Shown here piece by piece: positions 1-6,415 of a DNA stretch of 11,268 bases. The stretch's first letter is position 1; the number at the start of each line of letters is the position of its first letter. Made by a program: the position numbers and the translations under genes. The stretch is from UBA4416 sp044357775 (GTDB taxonomy: Bacteria; Bacteroidota; Bacteroidia; B-17B0; Aurantibacillaceae), in contig JBIKOX010000090.1 of assembly GCA_044357775.1 (NCBI GenBank), positions 1 through 11,268 on the forward strand, read 5' to 3'. The notes under the pieces were generated by a model that saw only the letters and a program-made list of their open reading frames with translations, searched no databases and had not been told where the DNA came from.

Positions 1-133
1 TAGTGATGGCAATTCTAAACCACACAAGTTGGAGCGCATCTGCCGTAATGCCTTTTCCTAGTATAGGCGACCAACCCCAAAGAAAGACGATAAAATGTAA
101 AATAAAATGATGCTTATTAATGTTTTTTAGCAC
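1..133 (-). CDS. EamA/DMT-family permease, N-terminal fragment cut by window edge
   Basis: The minus strand is open from position 133 to the left edge and gives 44 residues. They include a hydrophobic first helix (FILHFIVFLWGWSPILGK, about residues 10-27) and then LQLVWFRIAIT. A first helix with an [FL]WG..P.LGK pattern followed by L..[VF]W.R is typical of EamA-type drug/metabolite transporters of the inner membrane, which usually have ten helices; the substrate cannot be read. The best start is GTG at 133-131, because the in-frame stop TAG lies a short way upstream and no ATG occurs between that stop and the conserved helix. The gene follows the Hpt gene on the same strand after an 87-base gap. 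The family call rests on a short N-terminal piece, so it is likely but not certain. The GTG start is an inference. Confidence 0.7.
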   Translation of the reverse strand, partial: MLKNINKHHFILHFIVFLWGWSPILGKGITADALQLVWFRIAIT

Positions 134-220
134 GATAATATGATTAGTTTTGTTATTCCTTGAGTACTAATACCACGATTGATATTTTTAGTTTCATTTG
201 TATTTATAAAGTACAATTCA

Positions 221-598
221 TTATAATTTAACATCTTTCAATTGCACTATTGTCATTCTTAGGACTTCTAGAAGTTTAGCAAATGTTTCATCAAATACTG
301 GCGATTTATTTTCTGATAAACTTTCTTGTTCAATAAAAACTACCATCTCCTTGGTATTTCTAACACAAATAATATCTACTGATGATTTTAGTTTATGCGC
401 TACAGCTTTTATTTTTTCAAAATCATTTGCTTGAGAGGCCAATTCAAGATGATCTATCATTATAGTTGTGTTTTCAATAAAAATAGTAACCATCTTTATA
501 ACAAATTCATTGTTATTATTCGACATTTTACTTAATCTATCAAGGTCAAATAATTTAGTGTTCTCGTTAGGTAAATTGTTACTGGTTAATTCATTCAT
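221..598 (-). CDS. Stand-alone Hpt (histidine phosphotransfer) domain protein
   Basis: The 125-residue protein has no signal peptide or membrane segment and is predicted cytoplasmic. Residues about 30-115 look like one all-alpha Hpt domain. The core motif AHKLKSS (residues 67-73) matches the Hpt consensus AHxLKGSS, with His68 as the expected phosphate acceptor. Hpt proteins carry phosphate between the receiver domain of a hybrid sensor kinase and a response regulator. No kinase or receiver gene is in the window, so its partners are unknown. The start ATG at 598-596 gives a short polar N-terminal tail (rich in Asn) ahead of the domain. The usual Gly after LK is replaced by Ser, which some Hpt domains tolerate. 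The gene is transcribed away from cysD and is followed on the same strand by the transporter fragment. The domain call is firm and the biological role is not. Confidence 0.82.
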   Translation of the reverse strand: MNELTSNNLPNENTKLFDLDRLSKMSNNNNEFVIKMVTIFIENTTIMIDHLELASQANDFEKIKAVAHKLKSSVDIICVRNTKEMVVFIEQESLSENKSPVFDETFAKLLEVLRMTIVQLKDVKL

Positions 599-843
599 CT
601 GCGTTACTATTTTTTGGTACGTAGTTCGGTTACTGTTTTTATTTTTTATTCACTATGTAATCAATGTAAATAAATAAATTTTATACCTTGCTTTTGTGTG
701 CTGAATACTGCTACTAGTTTTTTTTAAATGCTTGCTAATATACTTTTTTTAGACGATATAGTGAAAATTGAATATTAAATTAAAATAATATTAAAATATC
801 TAGTATTTTAGCATCAGCCATAGCAACTTTAACAAGAAAATAA
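599..843. promoter_or_regulatory. Divergent AT-rich intergenic region between the Hpt gene and cysD
   Basis: These 245 bases separate two divergently transcribed genes and must hold both promoters. The sequence is very AT-rich. I see no RNA gene, no riboswitch fold and no credible short coding frame. No perfect TAnnTTTG box is present in either direction. The best plus-strand candidate is TATTTTAG at 804-811, inside a small dyad described separately. Confidence 0.5.
792..810. repeat. 19-base dyad upstream of cysD, possible operator
   Basis: TAAAATA (792-798) and TATTTTA (804-810) form a perfect 7-bp inverted repeat around TCTAG. The centre lies about 43 bases before the cysD start. The right arm overlaps TATTTTAG (804-811), a 7-of-8 match to the Bacteroidota -7 box TAnnTTTG, and no convincing -33 box sits at the usual distance. 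A repressor site is possible. In DNA this AT-rich such dyads also arise by chance, so the functional reading is weak. Confidence 0.25.
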
Positions 844-1752
844 ATGAGTAAAACATTGAATTACTTAGACGAATTAGAGTCAGAAGCAATATACATTTTG
901 CGAGAAGTAGTTGGGCAATTTGATAAACCAGCGTTCTTATTCAGTGGTGGAAAAGATAGCATTTGCTTGGTTCATTTGGCGTTAAAAGCATTTCGTCCTG
1001 GTAAGTTTCCTTTTCCTTTATTACATATTGATACGGGGCATAATTTTAAAGAAACAATTAGTTATAGGGATAAGTTAATGCATACTATTGATGAAGATTT
1101 AATTGTTCGGTATGTAGCTAACACAATTAAATCTAAACATTTGCAGGATGGTAAAGGTAAATTTCCAAGTCGCAATGCTTTACAAACTTATACTCTATTA
1201 GATGTCATTTCTGAATTTCAGTTTGATGCTTGTATTGGTGGCGCGAGACGTGATGAAGAAAAATCGAGAGCTAAGGAAAGAATATTTTCAGTGCGCGATG
1301 AATTTGGTCAGTGGAATCCTAAAATGCAGCGACCAGAGTTATGGAATATGTATAATGGAAAAATTAATAAGGGCGAAAATGTGAGAGTTTTTCCAATTAG
1401 TAATTGGACAGAGTTAGATGTTTGGAATTACATAAAACGTGAAAATATTGAGTTACCTTCTATTTATTTTTCGCATGATAGAGAATGCATTGTTACTGAA
1501 AGCGGTCAGTTAATGGCTAATAATGAATTTGTACAATTAGATGAGACTGATTTAATGGTTACTAAAAAAGTACGCTATCGTACAGTTGGCGATATGACTT
1601 GCACCGCAGCCATTGAAAGTGAAGCTGCGACAGTAGATGAAATCATTAATGAATTATTAAAAACTAAAATTAGTGAGCGTGGAGCCACTCGAATGGATGA
1701 TCGAATTAGTGAAGCGGCCATGGAAGATCGAAAAAAAGATGGCTATTTTTAA
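844..1752 (+). CDS. cysD: Sulfate adenylyltransferase subunit 2 (ATP sulfurylase small subunit)
   Basis: CysD is the catalytic adenylyltransferase subunit that joins sulfate and ATP into adenosine 5'-phosphosulfate plus pyrophosphate in the cytoplasm, coupled to GTP hydrolysis by CysN. The 302-residue length is normal for the family. Visible landmarks are the PP-loop motif SGGKDS (34-39), LHIDTGHNF (60-68), the GGARRDEEKSRAKER signature (132-146), PISNWTELDVW (184-194) and the characteristic C-terminus ending RKKDGYF. The ATG at 844 directly gives the expected N-terminus (MSKTLNYLDELE). cysN follows in the same direction after 85 bases, so the two are probably co-transcribed. A family member of the PAPS reductase type (CysH) was considered. 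The C-terminus, length and CysN partner favour CysD. Confidence 0.96.
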   Translation: MSKTLNYLDELESEAIYILREVVGQFDKPAFLFSGGKDSICLVHLALKAFRPGKFPFPLLHIDTGHNFKETISYRDKLMHTIDEDLIVRYVANTIKSKHLQDGKGKFPSRNALQTYTLLDVISEFQFDACIGGARRDEEKSRAKERIFSVRDEFGQWNPKMQRPELWNMYNGKINKGENVRVFPISNWTELDVWNYIKRENIELPSIYFSHDRECIVTESGQLMANNEFVQLDETDLMVTKKVRYRTVGDMTCTAAIESEAATVDEIINELLKTKISERGATRMDDRISEAAMEDRKKDGYF

Positions 1753-1778
1753 AGGATAGAAATAATTTTGAAGAAAAT

Positions 1779-1801
1779 ATAAAAAATATTCTATTTTTTA
1801 T
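1779..1801 (+). repeat. All-A/T inverted repeat in the cysD-cysN gap
   Basis: ATAAAAAATA (1779-1788) pairs with TATTTTTTAT (1792-1801) across the loop TTC. The ten-base stem contains no G-C pair, so it would be a weak hairpin. It could modestly affect read-through from cysD into cysN, or it may simply reflect the AT-rich base composition. A tiny ATG-stop frame at 1808-1822 follows and is not considered a gene. Confidence 0.25.
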
Positions 1802-1837
1802 TTAGAAATGGAGAGCAATTAAAAAGCACTATATTAA

Positions 1838-3082
1838 ATGGATTTATTAAAATTTTTTACGGCAGGAAATGTAGATGATGGCAAGAGCACATTAATTGGT
1901 AGATTATTATTTGATAGTAATGCTATATCTACTGATATCATTGAAACTTTAACGCAGCAAAGTAAAAAAATAAATAGCAATACCGGTATCGATTTAGCTT
2001 TGTTAACAGATGGTTTAAGGGCAGAACGGGAGCAAGGCATTACAATTGACGTGGCTTATAAATATTTTAGCACAATTAAACGTAAATTTATTATTGCTGA
2101 TACTCCTGGTCATATTCAGTATACGCGTAATATGTTCACAGGAGCATCAAATGCCAATTTAGCAATTATATTAGTGGATGCTCGCAATGGTATTACTGAT
2201 CAAACAAATCGCCATACAATTATCTCTTCAATATTAGGAATACAAAATATAGTAGTTTGCATTAATAAAATGGATTTAGTAGGTTATTCTGAAAAAAAAT
2301 ATGCGGAAATAAGAATCAACTATTTAAGTTTAACCAAACAACTAACTACAAAAAATATAGCTTTTATTCCCGTAAGTGCTTTAGAAGGTGATAATGTTGT
2401 ATTTCAATCCACTAATATGTCATGGTATAGTGGTAAAACATTATTGGAGTTTTTAGAGACGATTGAAATTTCTGAAACGCAGGAGTCAAATGCGTCTCGA
2501 TTTCAAGTGCAGTATGTTATTCGTCCGCAAGTAAAAGAATTTCATGATTATAGAGGATTTGCAGGTAGCGTATTAAGTGGAACGTTTAAAAAAGGACAAC
2601 AAGTAACTGTATTGCCATTAGGTGTTGAAACGTTTATAGATAAAATTGAACTGAATCAAAAGGAAGTAGAAGTTGCCGAAGTTAATGCTCCTGTTGTATT
2701 GCATTTAAAAGCTGCATTTGATATTAGCAGAGGAACTACAATTGTTCCTAGCGATAATTTGCCTAAAACAAATAAAGAATTTAATGCTACTATTTGTTGG
2801 ATGGATAATGCCGCATACATTCCCGGACAAAAAATTTTACTACAACATAATAGTTTTAAAACAAAAGCAATTATAAGTGAGATCGTTAGTAAAATTGATA
2901 TTCATTCTTATGCAGAATTAGCAAGTGATGGAATTATAGCATTGAATGATCTATGTAAAGTAGTAATTAAAACTGCTGATTTAATTAGTTTTGATAGTTA
3001 CTTGCAAAATAAAATTTTTGGGTCTTTTATTTTGATAAATGAAAACACAAATAATACCATTGCTGCCGGAATAATTGATTAG
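1838..3082 (+). CDS. cysN: Sulfate adenylyltransferase subunit 1 (GTPase subunit)
   Basis: CysN is the elongation-factor-like GTPase that drives APS synthesis by CysD. The 414-residue protein shows the G1 P-loop GNVDDGKS (10-17), the REQGITID switch segment (64-71), G3 DTPGH (88-92) and G4 NKMD (143-146). EF-Tu-like beta-barrel domains follow from about residue 215 to the end. The start at 1838 gives MDLLKFFTAGNVDDGKST, a typical CysN N-terminus, so no upstream extension is needed. It is shorter than the enterobacterial protein because the N- and C-terminal extensions are small, and there is no fused APS kinase (CysC) domain after the barrels. It lies 85 bases downstream of cysD. EF-Tu or SelB is ruled out by the sequence pattern and by the CysD partner. 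Confidence 0.95.
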   Translation: MDLLKFFTAGNVDDGKSTLIGRLLFDSNAISTDIIETLTQQSKKINSNTGIDLALLTDGLRAEREQGITIDVAYKYFSTIKRKFIIADTPGHIQYTRNMFTGASNANLAIILVDARNGITDQTNRHTIISSILGIQNIVVCINKMDLVGYSEKKYAEIRINYLSLTKQLTTKNIAFIPVSALEGDNVVFQSTNMSWYSGKTLLEFLETIEISETQESNASRFQVQYVIRPQVKEFHDYRGFAGSVLSGTFKKGQQVTVLPLGVETFIDKIELNQKEVEVAEVNAPVVLHLKAAFDISRGTTIVPSDNLPKTNKEFNATICWMDNAAYIPGQKILLQHNSFKTKAIISEIVSKIDIHSYAELASDGIIALNDLCKVVIKTADLISFDSYLQNKIFGSFILINENTNNTIAAGIID

Positions 3083-3099
3083 ATTAATAATCTAATTAA
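3075..3099 (+). terminator. Weak AT-rich hairpin at the end of cysN
   Basis: ATTAGATT (3078-3085) pairs perfectly with AATCTAAT (3089-3096) around the loop AAT. A G-T wobble and two more pairs extend the stem to 3075-3099. The hairpin overlaps the cysN stop codon (TAG 3080-3082). Only one G-C pair is present and no T-run follows, so it is a poor intrinsic terminator. Its position at the gene end is the main argument. Confidence 0.3.
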
Positions 3100-3195
3100 A
3101 AGACGGAAAGTGTTTTATTAATTGCCTGTTCAATTTCTAAAAAATATCTCAAAAATAGCAACCTTATTTTCCTATTTTTTCTTCTATAAAATACC

Positions 3196-3203
3196 TACCT
3201 TTA
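3196..3203 (+). promoter_or_regulatory. Candidate -7 promoter box for the M1-barrel gene
   Basis: TACCTTTA matches seven of eight positions of the Bacteroidota -7 element TAnnTTTG and ends 17 bases before the ATG at 3221. The upstream side is T-rich (TTTT runs at 3167-3170 and 3175-3180), but no clean TTTG -33 box is seen. It would serve the three-gene run beginning at 3221. Confidence 0.33.
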
Positions 3204-3220
3204 AAGGTTATTAATCCATT

Positions 3221-6200
3221 ATGAAGAAATTACTTTTACTCATTTTTTTGTGTATCATTTCAATTGCAGAAGTTGCCGCACAAACAGAATTTATTGATTA
3301 CCGTTCAACAACCAATCCTTTGTATTGGAAAAACCGCAAACCCTTTGCCGATTATTGGCAACAAGATGTTCATTATACTATTAAAGCAACCTTAAATGAT
3401 ACAACAGACATCATTTCTGGTCACGAAGAGTTAACTTATTGGAACAATTCGCCTAAAGAATTATATGTTGTTTATTTTCATTTGTATAACAACGCTCAAA
3501 CAAAGGAATCTTACCTAGCAGATTTGTATAAGAATAATAATTATCATTTAAAGTTTAACAAATATCGTAAAGAAGGTAAAGGAACAGAAGTAGTTAGCAT
3601 TAAAAACGGAAACACTGAACTAAAAACTGAACTAGATAACACCGTTATGAAAGTTTATTTAGAACGGCCTCTAAAACCTAATGAATCCATCACCTTTGAT
3701 TTAGATTTTAAAACTTATTATGCTAAGGAAGTTATTCGTAACCGAATGAAAATGTATAATGCATTTGGTAATAAACATTTTGATGTTACACATTGGTATC
3801 CTCGTATTTCGGTGTATGACCGTAAAATGGGTTGGGACACGGATCAACATATGGATCATGAATTTTATGGTGACTTTGGTTCGTTTTATGTAGAATTTAC
3901 GTTGCCTAATAATTATGTATTAGACGCTACAGGGGTTTTACAAAACGAAAAAGAAGTACTGCCCGATTCTTTACGTCAACGTTTAGATATTGTCAACTTT
4001 GCAAAAAAACCATGGAACTCGGCACCAAGCACAATTGTAAAACGTGATGGCACAACCAAAACATGGAAATTCTCTGCATTAAATGTGCATGATTTTGCTT
4101 TGACTGCCGATCCTACCTACCGCATTGGCGAATACATGTGGCAAGGTGTAAAATGCGTTGCTTTAGTTCAAGAACCGCATGCAGCAGGATGGCAAACCTG
4201 TCCGCAATATATTGCAAAAGTACTAGAAGTAAATTCATATAACATTGGGCCGTATCACTATCCAAAAATGATTTGTGCGGATGCACAAGATGGAGTTGAA
4301 TATCCTATGCTCACTTTAGATGGCGGCTACGATCCAAATTACAGAGATTTGTTAGTTCATGAAATGACTCACAATTGGTTTTTTGGAATGGTTGGTAATA
4401 ACGAAACCTATCGCGCATTTTTAGATGAAGGCTTCACGCAATTTTACACAGCAGATACTTATCAGTTTATTGATGGACCAAATAAAATTGAACAGCAACC
4501 AAAAAGCAAATATGTTCAACGCTTTACCGAACAAAACAGAATTTTAGATGATCAAATTTATAACGGCTACATGAATGCGGTTACAGTGCGTGGCGAAGAA
4601 GTCACTTTAAATACGCATAGTGATGATTACAATGGTGGAATTCGCCATGGTGGTGGCTACGGAGCTGTATATACTAAAACAGCTGCTATGCTAAAAAATA
4701 TGGAATATGTTTTAGGACGTTCCTTATTTGATAAATGCATGCAGCATTATTTTAATCAATGGAAATTTGCCCATCCTTATCCGGAAGATTTTAGAAACTC
4801 TATTATCCAATATAGCGGTGTTGATTTAAATTGGTTTTTTGATCAATGGTTAGAAACTACAAAAAAAATAGATTACAAAATTGGTCGCGTAAAACGTGGT
4901 AAGCAAAAAGGGGAATATTTAATTAAGTTTAAACGCAAAGGCGATATGCAAATGCCAATTGATTTTGCAGTGATTGATAAAAATGATTCTGCTTACATGT
5001 ATCATATTCCAAATACCTGGTTCGAAAAACCTGTAAAATCAAACGTTTTACCTCGTTGGATTGGTTGGGGAAAAGTAAAACCAACTTACGTTGCCAAAGT
5101 GCAGTTGAGCGGAAAATTAAAAAATGTCATCATTGATCCTTCCCGTCGTTTAGCGGATGTGGATATGATGAACAACGTAAAACATCACCGAGTTAATGTA
5201 ACATTCGATTCTAAAATTTATAATCCTTTAGATTGGAAACATTACGAAATAAAAGCACGGCCAAGTTTATGGTATAATGGTTATGATGGTGTAAAAGTGG
5301 GAGCGCATTTAAACGGTGGTTATATGAATACAAAGCATGTATTTGATTTAACGGCCTGGTTTAGTAGTGGCTTAGGGCAAGCATTTTTAGACTCAACAAC
5401 TAAAATAAATAACTATAATGTGTTTTCGTTTTTATTAAATTACAGAACATCAACTGCAAAATTTATTAAAAAATCAAATATCTATTTAACCTTAAAATCC
5501 TTAGATGGATTAGAAAGTGGATTAATTGGTTTTGAGAAAAAAAGTAATAACGATAAAAACAGAATTTACATTCAATACAAAGCTATGGTTCGTGATATGC
5601 CAAACGACTTAGTCTATTTAGTTAATCAGAATGAGTGGCAAATTCAAAAAATGAATAGCTATTTAAATGTTGGTATCGATCATAACTATAATTATAACAG
5701 AGGAGTTGGTTTCATGAATCTTAATATGAGAGCAAGTGCGTTAACCAGAGATTATGATTATAACATACAATATACGGCAATTAATAAAAATGATTTAGGG
5801 AAAATAAACATCAATACCCGTGTATTTGCACAATTAGGTTTTGGAACTAAATTAGCTAACGAATCAATGTTATATGCTGCAGGTTCAAATCCTGAGGATT
5901 TAATGGATAATAAATATACCCGTTCAAACGGTTTTATCCCTCCAAGTTGGGGACAATATGGTGCAATTACTAATAACTTTACTGCTGGTGGAGGATTAAA
6001 TTTAAGAGGATATTCTGGTTATGTTTTAGCTGCGCAAGATGCTAATGGATTTATAGCATATAATTATAAAGGAACAACAGGTGCATCTGCAAGCGCTGAA
6101 ATTGAATTTGGCGAACTATTTAGTTTTATGAATATCAAAAAATTAAATAATTCTTTTAAAATTAATCCTTACTTGTTTGGTGATGCAGGAACTATTAATA

Positions 6201-6412
6201 TAAACACCCCAAGTAAGGCAACCGTTATGTCTGATTTATTAGTTGATGCTGGTGTAGGTGTTGCCTTAACGATTCAAAAATGGGGGCCGTTGTACGGCGT
6301 AAAACCTCTAACAATTCGTTTTGATATGCCTTTATTTATTAACCGATTGCCATTTGCTGAAAAGGATTATTTTCAAACACGATGGATGATTGGTATTAAC
6401 AGATCATTTTAA
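3221..6412 (+). CDS. Secreted M1 metallopeptidase fused to an Omp85-like outer-membrane beta-barrel
   Basis: The 1063-residue protein starts with a Sec signal peptide (MKK, then a hydrophobic stretch, ending near AVAA-Q at about residue 20). Residues about 45-650 are an M1 aminopeptidase-like unit. HEMTH (380-384) and Glu403 fit the HExxH-x18-E zinc site, DGVEYP (357-362) occupies the place of the GAMEN substrate motif, and Tyr484 in VYTKTAAML is the likely catalytic tyrosine. VIIDPSRRLADVD (636-648) closes this part. Residues about 655-1063 show alternating, aromatic-rich beta strands ending in Phe. LNLRGY (926-931) resembles the Omp85 lid-loop (V/I/L)RG(F/Y) motif, followed by LFGDAG (985-990) and a final-strand pattern like BamA's end. 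No POTRA domain is visible. The zinc site is complete, so the enzyme should be active. Substrate and topology are unknown. The next gene begins three bases later. Confidence 0.85.
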   Translation: MKKLLLLIFLCIISIAEVAAQTEFIDYRSTTNPLYWKNRKPFADYWQQDVHYTIKATLNDTTDIISGHEELTYWNNSPKELYVVYFHLYNNAQTKESYLADLYKNNNYHLKFNKYRKEGKGTEVVSIKNGNTELKTELDNTVMKVYLERPLKPNESITFDLDFKTYYAKEVIRNRMKMYNAFGNKHFDVTHWYPRISVYDRKMGWDTDQHMDHEFYGDFGSFYVEFTLPNNYVLDATGVLQNEKEVLPDSLRQRLDIVNFAKKPWNSAPSTIVKRDGTTKTWKFSALNVHDFALTADPTYRIGEYMWQGVKCVALVQEPHAAGWQTCPQYIAKVLEVNSYNIGPYHYPKMICADAQDGVEYPMLTLDGGYDPNYRDLLVHEMTHNWFFGMVGNNETYRAFLDEGFTQFYTADTYQFIDGPNKIEQQPKSKYVQRFTEQNRILDDQIYNGYMNAVTVRGEEVTLNTHSDDYNGGIRHGGGYGAVYTKTAAMLKNMEYVLGRSLFDKCMQHYFNQWKFAHPYPEDFRNSIIQYSGVDLNWFFDQWLETTKKIDYKIGRVKRGKQKGEYLIKFKRKGDMQMPIDFAVIDKNDSAYMYHIPNTWFEKPVKSNVLPRWIGWGKVKPTYVAKVQLSGKLKNVIIDPSRRLADVDMMNNVKHHRVNVTFDSKIYNPLDWKHYEIKARPSLWYNGYDGVKVGAHLNGGYMNTKHVFDLTAWFSSGLGQAFLDSTTKINNYNVFSFLLNYRTSTAKFIKKSNIYLTLKSLDGLESGLIGFEKKSNNDKNRIYIQYKAMVRDMPNDLVYLVNQNEWQIQKMNSYLNVGIDHNYNYNRGVGFMNLNMRASALTRDYDYNIQYTAINKNDLGKININTRVFAQLGFGTKLANESMLYAAGSNPEDLMDNKYTRSNGFIPPSWGQYGAITNNFTAGGGLNLRGYSGYVLAAQDANGFIAYNYKGTTGASASAEIEFGELFSFMNIKKLNNSFKINPYLFGDAGTININTPSKATVMSDLLVDAGVGVALTIQKWGPLYGVKPLTIRFDMPLFINRLPFAEKDYFQTRWMIGINRSF

Positions 6413-6415
6413 TTA

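Noticed and set aside
468..677. Plus-strand open frame across the Hpt gene and its upstream region
   Set aside because: It is antisense to a well-supported Hpt domain. Its product is a hydrophobic low-complexity string with no recognisable pattern.
599..843. A riboswitch (for example SAM type) ahead of cysD
   Set aside because: No conserved paired core or G-C-rich helices can be drawn. The only dyads are short and all or nearly all A/T.
1834..2040. Minus-strand open frame inside cysN
   Set aside because: It lies fully opposite the conserved G-domain of cysN and has no family resemblance. The same reasoning applies to the frames at 1202-1384 and 9008-9208.
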